Below, one piece after another: positions 53,429-61,679 of a stretch of DNA of 64,000 nucleotides. The DNA is from Acinetobacter portensis (GTDB taxonomy: Bacteria; Pseudomonadota; Gammaproteobacteria; Pseudomonadales; Moraxellaceae), in the NCBI RefSeq assembly GCF_023158935.1, contig NZ_CP096121.1:248001-312000 (forward strand), read 5' to 3'. Each line of letters starts with the position of its first letter. Positions within the stretch are counted from its first letter, which is position 1. The position numbers and the translations under genes are program-made. The notes under the pieces are model-generated. The model saw only the letters and a program-made list of their open reading frames with translations. It was not told the origin of the DNA and did not search any database.

Positions 53429-53743
53429 TTACAAATCCAGTTGAATTAAGAACAGTGGTAAAGGTGCATCACTGTCTTGTGTAATGAGCATAGGCAAGAA
53501 GAAACTAAATCCCTCAAAAAACACGCCCATGTCGTAATCATCTTGAAAAGAAAAGGGCTGTGAAGTGATACTGACATTCTCAATAGCACTAATTAGTGCC
53601 TCGATGTTGGTATGTTTTGCTGTATCGATCACATACACACGAAAACCGGCTTCTGTGGTGTTCGGTATCTGTTGTACTTGCTGTGGCAAGTAAAAGCCAA
53701 GTTCGTTGATGGCACTGACGAGTTGCGGATTTTCAATTGTCAT
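53429..53743 (-). CDS. hypothetical protein, 104 aa
   Basis: No family recognised. Second gene of the unit, 12 bp after 53756-54598; acidic, beta-rich. Confidence 0.7.
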   Translation of the reverse strand: MTIENPQLVSAINELGFYLPQQVQQIPNTTEAGFRVYVIDTAKHTNIEALISAIENVSITSQPFSFQDDYDMGVFFEGFSFFLPMLITQDSDAPLPLFLIQLDL

Positions 53744-53755
53744 GGGTAGGTTTCC

Positions 53756-54598
53756 TTATTGAACTACTTTTGCGCTATTTAAATTTTGCAATGCGATATG
53801 CGTTAAACGTTGATTAATGATTTCGTCATACGGCGAAATGAAATCCTCTTGCCAGTTATGCATGAGATGTTCGATCGGGTATGTTTCCAGATATTCTTCT
53901 AATGCTTCATTCGGCTTAGGAACGAAAGCTAATGGCTCTTTAATGTTGTAATTGCTGGCGATGTATTCCAGTGGATCACAATCACCTGGTACGTTGACCG
54001 TAGCAACAAACTCAAGATAAGCACCATCGGGGAAAAACTTATTGAAGCAATCAACCACAACAGATATTTCACGGACTTCATCATCATTTAAAGTGAACTC
54101 ACGGACTTCTTTATCCAGTGCAACAATTGAGCTAGATAACAAATGGTCAAGGTCTTGTGGACGGATGTTTACACGATCAATAACATGGTTGATATGATCA
54201 ATAATCTCGTCTTTGATTGGGTCTTCAAAAGCGTAATTGCTCTCAAAAATAATATGATCGACATCTTCATAATTGAGTCCAAAAAACTCACGTACTGCTT
54301 CAGAACCGCGATAAACAACATTTGTTTTGAGTTCTTCATAAGTGAATGGCTCACCAGTATTCGCACGGAATGGTGCATAAAGGGGAACGCCGTCTAACAT
54401 CATGAAGTTAAGTCTTTTAAATGTTTCATCAGCTGTCGCCCAACCTATAACGCAACAATTAGCATCACTATTTATAAGTTGAGCAAAAGTCATATTGTCG
54501 GTACCAGGTATCGTGCGCCATAAATCCAGATCAAAACGTTCATGTGGTACTTGCTTGATGATATTTTTTAAATGATTTAGCTTATCTAGTTGATGCAT
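53756..54598 (-). CDS. hypothetical protein, 280 aa; paralogue of 52880-53356
   Basis: The N-terminal 135 or so residues are related to the 52880 gene product (RFDLDLWR, CCVIGWATADETFKRLNF, EAVREFFGLNYEDV). The C-terminal half is a separate acidic domain. ATG 54598 follows the leader. Function unknown. Confidence 0.75.
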   Translation of the reverse strand: MHQLDKLNHLKNIIKQVPHERFDLDLWRTIPGTDNMTFAQLINSDANCCVIGWATADETFKRLNFMMLDGVPLYAPFRANTGEPFTYEELKTNVVYRGSEAVREFFGLNYEDVDHIIFESNYAFEDPIKDEIIDHINHVIDRVNIRPQDLDHLLSSSIVALDKEVREFTLNDDEVREISVVVDCFNKFFPDGAYLEFVATVNVPGDCDPLEYIASNYNIKEPLAFVPKPNEALEEYLETYPIEHLMHNWQEDFISPYDEIINQRLTHIALQNLNSAKVVQ

Positions 54599-54675
54599 TA
54601 GAGGACTCCAAGTTTTAAGCAATTGCTTTCGATAGAGTCATTTTATTTAAAAAATACTAATGAATAACTTTATTG
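54599..54675 (-). promoter_or_regulatory. shared-type promoter and leader
   Basis: -35 AGTTAT (54664-54669), 18 bp, -10 TAAAAT (54640-54645); hairpin AAGC-AATT-GCTT (54617-54628); AAACTTGGAG before ATG. Confidence 0.78.
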
Positions 54676-54719
54676 GAATTAATTAACCGACCTAAAACAC
54701 GTAAAGGATATTTAAAATA

Positions 54720-54747
54720 TTTTAATCAATTAAAATCATCGTATACG
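54720..54747 (-). repeat. dyad repeat copy 9
   Basis: Minus strand CGTATACGATG, then TTTTAATTGATTAAAA; about 50 bp upstream of the -35. Confidence 0.85.
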
Positions 54748-54795
54748 TTTTAAGCCATGCTTAGACAGCGTATATACCGGTCTATTTTTCTAATG

Positions 54796-54836
54796 CAAAA
54801 AAAAGAGTACTTAAGTTCGGACTTAAATACTCTTAA
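54796..54836 (-). terminator. terminator of the 54849 gene
   Basis: AAGAGTATTTAAGT-CCGA-ACTTAAGTACTCTT then a T run on the minus strand. Confidence 0.88.
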
Positions 54837-54848
54837 TGAGTTGGGGCA

Positions 54849-55379
54849 TTATTCCCGATTGGCTAAGTTGAAAAATAGTGAATACATTGCATTCTTAAAT
54901 AACCAAAAGGTGAGGGGATTATCCGCTTCATCTTTAGACTGGTGGCGAATGATATTCCAGTTGAAATACTTTTCTGAATAGCCCATGTGAGTGACATAAG
55001 CAAAATTACGAACGTCATTTTCTGAAACGTATTGGAATGCTTGTTTAAGCTCATTTTGGGTGTTTTGTTCGCCGTCATGGTCAAAAGCATCAGCTTCTAA
55101 GATAAGTTCGCGCATGCCGACCATAGCAAGGTATATGACTGCTTCAAAGTCATAGTTCATCATGCGTAGGAAGTGTTTTTTCAAAAAGGCTTCGTCAATG
55201 TGTTCAACTTCTTTGTAATTTTTAAGTGCGCTTAGACCATGCACACCAAAGATATATTTAAGTACACGAAATTGAGCGCATAACGGCAAGTTTTCACCCT
55301 CCACATGTGAGCAAAGGGCGGTGTAGCGGTTCATGTCGATGACTGAGCTTAGAGATTGTTTTAAAGCGCCTAATAGCAT
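54849..55379 (-). CDS. hypothetical protein, 176 aa
   Basis: No family recognised. Helical. ATG 55379 (MLLGALKQSL) is behind AAAGGAT; a longer in-frame start overlaps the upstream gene. Second gene after 55423-55986. Confidence 0.72.
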   Translation of the reverse strand: MLLGALKQSLSSVIDMNRYTALCSHVEGENLPLCAQFRVLKYIFGVHGLSALKNYKEVEHIDEAFLKKHFLRMMNYDFEAVIYLAMVGMRELILEADAFDHDGEQNTQNELKQAFQYVSENDVRNFAYVTHMGYSEKYFNWNIIRHQSKDEADNPLTFWLFKNAMYSLFFNLANRE

Positions 55380-55422
55380 TGTTATATCCTTTTTCGGGTT
55401 TTGTTTATTGTATGGTGTACGG

Positions 55423-55986
55423 TTAAGCAAGAAATGTGTTAACTAAATGAGTTGTGTCATGGTGTTGAGATAACTTTTCGGCATCCATGTCGTTATGTTC
55501 TTCATAGATAGTTTTTAAGGTTTTGATGGTTTCATGCATCAAGGTTTCATGATGCTCAGTATTGAATTTGAACTTGTGGCACTCTTTAGCAAGGGATACA
55601 CGAACTTTGAATTTTTCTAAAAATTCGATGGTTTTATTGGTGGTGTCGCTTTCACATCCAAAGTAACAAACATTATCAATATGCAATGTGGTTGTTTTCA
55701 GCATTAATGGATTTTTATCAAACACAAAATAAGCAAAAATGCAGTTTTCACGACTGTTGTAAGTAATGTAAGACTTCTCAACATTAATTGCGTCCACTGA
55801 TTTAAACCAAACAACGCCATCGTCATAGGTTTCAGCATGGCTTGAGAAAAGCATATAAATTAAGGTGTCGATAATTTCTGCGGTGCTGTTGCCGATAATT
55901 AAATGATTCAGACTTGAATCACTTCCGTTTGTAAATTGGTATTGAGCGACCACTTTATTTGCAAATTGATGTGCTGCGTTATTCAT
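55423..55986 (-). CDS. hypothetical protein, 187 aa
   Basis: No family recognised. Promoter and AAACTTGGAG segment of the shared type upstream; the hairpin is weak here. Two-gene unit with 54849-55379. Confidence 0.72.
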   Translation of the reverse strand: MNNAAHQFANKVVAQYQFTNGSDSSLNHLIIGNSTAEIIDTLIYMLFSSHAETYDDGVVWFKSVDAINVEKSYITYNSRENCIFAYFVFDKNPLMLKTTTLHIDNVCYFGCESDTTNKTIEFLEKFKVRVSLAKECHKFKFNTEHHETLMHETIKTLKTIYEEHNDMDAEKLSQHHDTTHLVNTFLA

Positions 55987-56065
55987 TATTCATCTCCAAG
56001 TTTCGGACAATATTTTCCTAAGGTTTTATTTTAATCTGAGTCACTTCATTATAAATTTTTCTCAA
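55987..56065 (-). promoter_or_regulatory. shared-type promoter and leader (weak hairpin)
   Basis: -35 AATTTA (56052-56057), 18 bp, -10 TAAAAT (56028-56033); AAACTTGGAG at 55994-56002. Confidence 0.6.
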
Positions 56066-56090
56066 AAAAAAGATTCTTTTTTCAAGAATC

Positions 56091-56118
56091 TTTTAATCAA
56101 TTAAAAGCTATCGTATAC
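56091..56118 (-). repeat. dyad repeat copy 10
   Basis: Minus strand TGTATACGATA, then CTTTTAATTGATTAAAA. A hairpin (AAAGATTCTT / AAGAATCTTT, around 56070-56095) lies between it and the promoter. Confidence 0.8.
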
Positions 56119-56130
56119 AGATTAATCTAA

Positions 56131-56889
56131 TTATCCGTAACTCGGTGAATCATCATCATTTGATTTATCCTGGTCATTTTCCTGTTCTTGCTCTTGTTCT
56201 TCAGTATTTTCAAGCTTCAGGACTAGATCGTATGGTTCAATGATATTGTCCATGACTTTTAAAAGGTAAGAGAGGTCTTGTTCCATCGGTTCTAGGTTTT
56301 CATAGTTTTCACCGACATAAAGCTCTTGATCTGTCAGTGAACGTTTAAACGCATAGTTCCAATCTGATACGGCGACCTTGCTATATACCATGGTGTAACC
56401 AGCATCATTCGCCAGCTGGTTCATCATCAGTTTAGCAGCGCGACCGTTACCCTCTTCAAAAGGGTGAGCTTCATTTAACTTGGCATAAAGCTGAGTGAAC
56501 TCTTGCACAAACTGGTCTTTGTCCAAACCTTTCAGGTGGTCTTTTTCTTTAACCGCCTGTGAGAACTTATTCAGTTCATCAGGGATCAGGTTTTTATCTA
56601 GGAAATGACCGATTTCATAATTACCGTTCGGGTCGATCGCACGTTTAGAAATGTCGTCCAGACGCACTTCTCCAGCCCAATCGTAAATATGCTCAAAGAT
56701 TTTTTCATGGATTTTAGAGAGGTGGTCGAGATCGTAATTGCCACGTAACGGCGAAATTTCCATTTTCGCTATTCGATGTTCCGTGATTTCTTTTTCCAGT
56801 GCCTTTTTATAGTCGCCTTGCGCTTGGCAACTGGTAGGTTGAGATAAGATGTCTTTCGCATCTAAATAAAACTCAAGTTTATCGTCCAT
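56131..56889 (-). CDS. Fic-domain protein, 252 aa
   Basis: The Fic motif HPFEEGNGRAAK (about residues 140-151) marks the AMP-transferase family; the usual final Arg is Lys here. The N-terminal half contains DHLSKIHEKIFEHIYDWAG as in Fic proteins of the VbhT type. The C-terminal tail (from about 228) is a Glu/Gln/Asp-rich run. It lies 69 bp after the small antitoxin-like gene, the antitoxin-toxin order of vbhA-vbhT. Toxin role inferred. Confidence 0.88.
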   Translation of the reverse strand: MDDKLEFYLDAKDILSQPTSCQAQGDYKKALEKEITEHRIAKMEISPLRGNYDLDHLSKIHEKIFEHIYDWAGEVRLDDISKRAIDPNGNYEIGHFLDKNLIPDELNKFSQAVKEKDHLKGLDKDQFVQEFTQLYAKLNEAHPFEEGNGRAAKLMMNQLANDAGYTMVYSKVAVSDWNYAFKRSLTDQELYVGENYENLEPMEQDLSYLLKVMDNIIEPYDLVLKLENTEEQEQEQENDQDKSNDDDSPSYG

Positions 56890-56958
56890 ATTGTTCTACT
56901 TATGAGTGATTGGGTTTGGTAATCCGCTGTAAGCTAGATTAGGTTGTATTCGCGATCA

Positions 56959-57171
56959 TTAGGCTTTGTTTTTAAGTGCATTCCATTTCTTCATCAATGC
57001 AGCTTCTTCCTCGTCAAATGTTGTTTGACCAGTTGCTAAGCGCTCCATACGTGCGTTTGATGATGCTTCACATGCTTTAACAATGTGAGGGGAGAACTCT
57101 TGAGCTACATTGCCTTGAGCAGAACGGTATGCAGCACGTACACGGTCTTCGTATTTTACTTCTTCAGACAT
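56959..57171 (-). CDS. VbhA-like antitoxin candidate, 70 aa
   Basis: The C-terminal NARMERLATGQTTFDEEEAA fits the RYVxGxIsxDE-like end of VbhA/YhfG-type Fic antitoxins. The inhibitory helix motif (S/TxxxEG/N) is only loosely matched (AYRSAQG). ATG 57171 follows AGGAAACC. Directly upstream of fic and presumably one operon. Confidence 0.65.
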   Translation of the reverse strand: MSEEVKYEDRVRAAYRSAQGNVAQEFSPHIVKACEASSNARMERLATGQTTFDEEEAALMKKWNALKNKA

Positions 57172-57368
57172 ATCGGTTTCCTGTATCAACAATCTGTAAA
57201 TTACAATAATTGTAAACCCAAACAAGGGGGCGATTCTTGCTAAATTGCGTATAAACAATCTTATTGGTATATACCGATTAACAAAATCAAATAAGATTAA
57301 AATTCCAAAAAAATCAAATATCGTATATTAAGTATATAATTTAAGTATATACAGGAAAGTCGTTAAAC

Positions 57369-57824
57369 ATGAACGTATTCAAAACACTAAAACTATCTGC
57401 AGTTGCAATAATCTCAGTGTCTATGTCGTGCGCTGTTTTAGCTAATAGTTCTTTAAATAACCTGAATACAAACAGCTTAAAATCTGCTGTTGCGCTTTCT
57501 CCTACTGCTGAAAACAAACGTAAAGTTGAGCGTTTACTTAACACTAAAACACCGTACCAGATTGAAACTGGTGCGGTACTTAAAAAAGTGAAGTATTCAA
57601 AACACTTTAATATGAACGTTCAGATGTCTAGCAAAACTGCAGATAAATACTCTTCTGATGAAACTGACTCTTTAAACCGCTTTGTGAATGAAAAGATTCA
57701 TCCGTTTTATTGCTCTGTATTCGCCAATGCTCCAGTTAAACCAGATCTGTATGTAGACATCGTGGACAATCAGGGTAAATCATTCTTTGGAAGTGCTGAG
57801 CGTTATTCAGATACTTGCCAATAG
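57369..57824 (+). CDS. secreted hypothetical protein, 151 aa
   Basis: A signal peptide (MNVFKTLKLSAVAIISVSMS ... VLA, cleavage near residue 26) precedes a mature part with two Cys. No family recognised. Confidence 0.72.
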   Translation: MNVFKTLKLSAVAIISVSMSCAVLANSSLNNLNTNSLKSAVALSPTAENKRKVERLLNTKTPYQIETGAVLKKVKYSKHFNMNVQMSSKTADKYSSDETDSLNRFVNEKIHPFYCSVFANAPVKPDLYVDIVDNQGKSFFGSAERYSDTCQ

Positions 57825-57870
57825 TTTTAAGGGCTAAATATTACATAGATCTGTTAACGCCGTTTTAGGC

Positions 57871-57910
57871 AAAAACAAATAGACCGCTTAATTGCGGTCT
57901 ATTTGTTTTT
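57871..57910. terminator. bidirectional terminator
   Basis: AAAAACAAATAGACCGC-TTAATT and its exact inverse, between convergent genes ending at 57824 and 57929. Confidence 0.9.
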
Positions 57911-57928
57911 ATACTGACACCTAAAACC

Positions 57929-58465
57929 TTATGGAAAGGTCTTAGGTAGCACCGCTGTATAGCCTACGATCTTGCGTATTTTGATCTGCATATCAAGATG
58001 CAACGGCTGTACTGTCAAACGATTGAAGTAAGACTTAATCTCGCGCATCCACGCATGGAAACGATCATCGCAATGACGCATAAGCTTCTTAAGGTGATTG
58101 CGGTCAGCTTCTTGTAAGAAACTGAGTTCGCTGTCGATTGACCAAAGATCAATATCCTGATCATCTATACATAACAAGTACTGCGTATCAACGACCAATG
58201 AAGATACCAACTTGCCTTGGTCTTGCTTGTAGATCAGCTCAAAATTAACTTGTGCATCTAAAGCGCCGTTGATGTTTTCGATTTGAATGTCACGGCGTAA
58301 ACGTACTGGTAGCTCCAGCAGTACAGTATTCTTATTTGACTGGTAATAATCAGCACGGACTTGGCTATCCCATGCAATATTTTCTAACATAAAATTTTGA
58401 AAAGAGGTGAGAGAATCTTCTTGTAGACCGACAACTTTTGTTTTAGATAAGATTTCAAAGTTCAT
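57929..58465 (-). CDS. hypothetical protein, 178 aa
   Basis: No family recognised. ATG 58465 (MNFEILSKTK) follows the shared leader. Single-gene unit. Confidence 0.75.
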   Translation of the reverse strand: MNFEILSKTKVVGLQEDSLTSFQNFMLENIAWDSQVRADYYQSNKNTVLLELPVRLRRDIQIENINGALDAQVNFELIYKQDQGKLVSSLVVDTQYLLCIDDQDIDLWSIDSELSFLQEADRNHLKKLMRHCDDRFHAWMREIKSYFNRLTVQPLHLDMQIKIRKIVGYTAVLPKTFP

Positions 58466-58540
58466 ATAATTTCTCCAAATGGTAAGCATTGAGCTCATAC
58501 ATTCATTATATTTCACTGTACATTTTTAAAACTTTTTTCA
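58466..58540 (-). promoter_or_regulatory. shared-type promoter and leader
   Basis: -35 AGTTTT (58528-58533), 17 bp, -10 TATAAT (58505-58510); hairpin GAGC-TCAAT-GCTT (58484-58496, one G-T pair); TTTGGAG before ATG. No dyad repeat upstream. Confidence 0.8.
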
Positions 58541-58669
58541 AAAAATATAGATTGTTTTAATGCTGTCCACTTTTACATTACATAGACAAGGGCAAAAAAT
58601 CTAATTAAACTGACCTTGAATAAGAAATGCGTTCAAGTGTTTTGTGTTTTTTTATTCACCTTTCAATTT

Positions 58670-58703
58670 TAAAGAGCCAGGCGTTTTGCGTCTGGTTCTT
58701 TGC
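58670..58703. terminator. terminator-like hairpin
   Basis: AGAGCCAG ... CTGGTTCT with T-rich flank. The rest of 58541-58823 shows no gene. Confidence 0.55.
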
Positions 58704-58823
58704 TTTCTGGTATATACCAAGCACATTTTGGTAATGTGCATTGACCAATCTCAATCATAAAGTTTCAGTTTTAAACCTTATTTATCGCTACGATTAAGCC
58801 AGTTGCTAGATGGGCTTTAAGAT

Positions 58824-59084
58824 ATGAATGCATCAAGTACAATAGCTTTAATGGCTGTATCTATTGGTTTTCCAGTGGTATTAAACTTTGACTTTGCTTT
58901 TACTTATTTAATTGGTTTTACCTTATTCGCCTGCACGATCGGTTTAATGTTTATGATTGTGTTTTTTGTTTATAACAGTGCTGTGACGGAAAAGATTAGC
59001 GCAATAATTAAAAGGATGTTCTTTTTTGCTGGTTATTGCGCTTGTGTATTAGGTGCGGTTTTCCTTACAAGATGTCTAGTTTAG
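58824..59084 (+). CDS. small membrane protein, 86 aa
   Basis: Three transmembrane segments (about residues 4-20, 25-52 and 64-84). No family recognised. Convergent with, and overlapping by 9 bp, the 59076 gene. Confidence 0.65.
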   Translation: MNASSTIALMAVSIGFPVVLNFDFAFTYLIGFTLFACTIGLMFMIVFFVYNSAVTEKISAIIKRMFFFAGYCACVLGAVFLTRCLV

Positions 59085-59570
59085 TACGTTAATGTTTAAT
59101 GCATATTTGCTAAATAAGTAATACCCAAACATACAGATCGCTAATGTAATTACCGTCACTTTACGCGTTGAGTTCACAACTTCAGCACTGTCTTTCTTGC
59201 TATTAAAAATACCAACTTTGATCAACTTAAACACTGAGTCTAAAAGGGTGATTGCAAACCACGTTCCTAAAAAGTAAATTGCCATGGTCAAATATTCCTG
59301 TTTGTGCAACACATACTTATATAAATAGACCTGTGTAGTGACCACAATTAATGAAAATGAAGCGCCATAGTGCAAGGTTTTGACGGTATTGCGATGTTGT
59401 TTTTCATTGTTGATGTTAATCGCTGCGTTGATAAAACAAAAAATTGCCAATTGTCCAATGATGATGACAATCCCCATTGCAAATAATTGGATGTTAAGAC
59501 CATAAGCCTTTTTCACTAAAATTACGGCGCTTGCAAACGCAAGGAACATTAAATATATGAGATATGGCAT
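59076..59570 (-). CDS. membrane protein, 164 aa
   Basis: Five hydrophobic segments. No family recognised. Upstream is the terminator of the 59664 gene; no class promoter seen. Confidence 0.68.
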   Translation of the reverse strand: MPYLIYLMFLAFASAVILVKKAYGLNIQLFAMGIVIIIGQLAIFCFINAAININNEKQHRNTVKTLHYGASFSLIVVTTQVYLYKYVLHKQEYLTMAIYFLGTWFAITLLDSVFKLIKVGIFNSKKDSAEVVNSTRKVTVITLAICMFGYYLFSKYALNINVLN

Positions 59571-59620
59571 GATTTTCTTGGTATGAAGCGATGATATTGG
59601 ATGATTCTAGGCTAAGGTTC

Positions 59621-59656
59621 AAAAAAAAAGAAGTATGCTGGTCGCAACATACTTCC
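59621..59656 (-). terminator. terminator of the 59664 gene
   Basis: GAAGTATG-TTGCGACCAG-CATACTTC then nine Ts on the minus strand. Confidence 0.88.
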
Positions 59657-59663
59657 GATCTGA

Positions 59664-60089
59664 TCAGGCTTCTACGTTCTGATTGATATAGTTTTTGTAG
59701 GCTAACTTCACTTCACTTAAAAGGGCTTCTTTCAAAACACCTTTGTCTTTTATCGTTGGATTGTGCATACCAAGTGACGCACGGCGCTGTTGAGTGGTGT
59801 TTTTATTGGCATCTGTTACCCAAACTGAGTCGATATAATCATCAACTAAAGCATGCAATTCGTTTGGTTTTACTGCATTGTCTAAATTGGAAAGTATAGC
59901 CTTATTGTTTACGATCGCTAAACTTTCATCATATTCTCGATAGCTTGTACGTAAAGTATTCTTAAAATGAAGCAATTGATCTTCAATTTTTAATTTACCG
60001 CCATCAAGCTCGATGTCGATTACAAATGTCGTGATTTTAGATGATAGACCTAAAACACCAACTGATTTAACGCGAACAATAGTATCCAT
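59664..60089 (-). CDS. hypothetical protein, 141 aa
   Basis: No family recognised. Soluble; has the shared leader but no promoter, so transcribed with the genes upstream (61452-59664 unit of three genes). Confidence 0.72.
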   Translation of the reverse strand: MDTIVRVKSVGVLGLSSKITTFVIDIELDGGKLKIEDQLLHFKNTLRTSYREYDESLAIVNNKAILSNLDNAVKPNELHALVDDYIDSVWVTDANKNTTQQRRASLGMHNPTIKDKGVLKEALLSEVKLAYKNYINQNVEA

Positions 60090-60119
60090 AACAACTCCAA
60101 GGTTTTGAGCAATGAGCTC
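60090..60119 (-). promoter_or_regulatory. shared-type leader (no promoter)
   Basis: Hairpin GAGC-TCATT-GCTC (60107-60119) and AAACCTTGGAG before ATG. Confidence 0.72.
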
Positions 60120-60130
60120 AAGTAAAACGG

Positions 60131-61024
60131 TTAAACTTTTGTGAGATCTGCTTCAATATCTATCAGCAATTCTTTTACTGCTTTCATGTGTGGCAATAAA
60201 GTATAGGTGTTCATTTCGCTATTAAATGCACCAGCTTCAAGTTGTACACCAGCAATAAACGGCTCATTGATTAAGTTGTTGCCAATGAGATGACTTAAGC
60301 AAGCCTGTACCAGTTCGTTATTTTCTTCAGACTTAACCAGTAGGGGATACAAAACCACGAGTATTGGTAAATCACAAAACTCCATGTTGTTTGCATCAAG
60401 TAGCTGTTTAAGTGCATCCTTAATATCTTCGTTGAGAACCAACAGTTCTAAACCTTTTTTCATGTCTTTATAGGCGTTATCAATGGTCACTTCGGAAAAG
60501 TAAAACCAATCGCGCTGGTCATCGAGCATGAAGCTATCTAATGCAGCGATTTTCTGTAAGATCTGCAATTGTTCAGGGTTGAACGTGCGAATCGCTGTTC
60601 CATTGATTTTATGCTGTAACAACAGCTTTAACGCCTTTTGCGCTTGATCGTTTAACTGCTGTACTTCTTGATTGAAGAAACTGCATAACTGATTCGACAG
60701 ATCTACAAAGATAGAATTGTCATAGCAATCAGGTACCACGTTTTGAGTGGATAGCAACATAAAGCCATTTTCTGACAGCTCAGGATTCATATAGATACAA
60801 AGATTATGATCTTCGGTCAGCTCTGCAAAACCTTTTAAAGTGGTATATGCAATTTCATGATTAGGCAATTCAATGCCAGCATGGATATTAATGTGAAAGC
60901 TTGGGCTTTGGTCGCCGTGGTCTTGATCTGCAGTACTGATCATAGATAACAGGGTTTCCAAAAGCGCCGTATTCTTACGAATAGGCGCCATAGCTTCATT
61001 AATTAAGATAAAGCTACTATTCAT
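60131..61024 (-). CDS. hypothetical protein, 297 aa
   Basis: No family recognised. Long, acidic, helical. Its start overlaps the stop of the 61024 gene by one base (TAATG), so translation is coupled. Confidence 0.74.
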   Translation of the reverse strand: MNSSFILINEAMAPIRKNTALLETLLSMISTADQDHGDQSPSFHINIHAGIELPNHEIAYTTLKGFAELTEDHNLCIYMNPELSENGFMLLSTQNVVPDCYDNSIFVDLSNQLCSFFNQEVQQLNDQAQKALKLLLQHKINGTAIRTFNPEQLQILQKIAALDSFMLDDQRDWFYFSEVTIDNAYKDMKKGLELLVLNEDIKDALKQLLDANNMEFCDLPILVVLYPLLVKSEENNELVQACLSHLIGNNLINEPFIAGVQLEAGAFNSEMNTYTLLPHMKAVKELLIDIEADLTKV

Positions 61025-61452
61025 TAAAGTGCCTCCAAGAATAGTGAGCCCACAATATCAGTATTGAGTGGGTTAATTTCAATGAATTCGACTAGCTCCA
61101 GCGCTTTATCAAGTGTGAGTTCCTTAGCGCGGAAATCAAAAAGTGTATCCACGCCAACGCCATCAATCACACCATATGAAGACATCAACTCTTCCAATTC
61201 AGGGATATTTTGATAATTTTCTTCAGCCAAGTTTTCCAAGGTCAAAAGGGCATTATCTACATGTGATTTGAACATGTGAGCAAGGAAGAAAGCTAAACGG
61301 TGCTCATGAGGTGCTCGAATGAAGAAATACTCACTATGCTCGTCATCGTTAGAATCCTGGCGTGACGCTTTAACCAAGAACAAAGGTAAATTGTCAGTAC
61401 TGCCGTAAACTTCGTTAAAATCGATCGGGCAAAAATTAGGGTTTAAATTCAT
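61024..61452 (-). CDS. hypothetical protein, 142 aa
   Basis: No family recognised. Acidic. First gene of a three-gene unit with class promoter and leader. Confidence 0.74.
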   Translation of the reverse strand: MNLNPNFCPIDFNEVYGSTDNLPLFLVKASRQDSNDDEHSEYFFIRAPHEHRLAFFLAHMFKSHVDNALLTLENLAEENYQNIPELEELMSSYGVIDGVGVDTLFDFRAKELTLDKALELVEFIEINPLNTDIVGSLFLEAL

Positions 61453-61530
61453 GAGCTTTCTCCAAGTTTTAAGCTATTTGCTTGATTTGGTTTCATTATA
61501 TTAAGAATATGAACGGATAAAGTTTTTTTA
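61453..61530 (-). promoter_or_regulatory. shared-type promoter and leader
   Basis: -10 TATAAT (61495-61500), ACTTTA at the 17-bp -35 position (61518-61523); hairpin AAGC-AAATA-GCTT (61471-61483); AAACTTGGAG before ATG. Confidence 0.75.
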
Positions 61531-61606
61531 AAAAATACTTATTTAAGCATCCAGAAAGAATTAATAATGACGAGCGCCATTGCAGCGCTAAAAATTCAAA
61601 ACCTTT

Positions 61607-61635
61607 TTTAATCAATTAAAAAAACATCGTTTACG
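61607..61635 (-). repeat. dyad repeat copy 11
   Basis: Minus strand CGTAAACGATG, T run, AATTGATTAAAA; about 80 bp upstream of the -35. Confidence 0.82.
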
Positions 61636-61650
61636 TTTTTAAGCGCAACT

Positions 61651-61673
61651 TTAAGAGATTTCTCTCTTAAAGG
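61651..61673 (-). terminator. hairpin after the 61680 gene
   Basis: CTTTAAGAGA-GAAA-TCTCTTAAAG lies right after the stop; no T run follows, so terminator function is uncertain. Confidence 0.45.
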
Positions 61674-61679
61674 CTTGGT

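Noticed and set aside
54757..54981. 74-aa plus-strand ORF
   Set aside because: Its first part is the terminator and the rest is opposite the coding 3' end of the 54849 gene.
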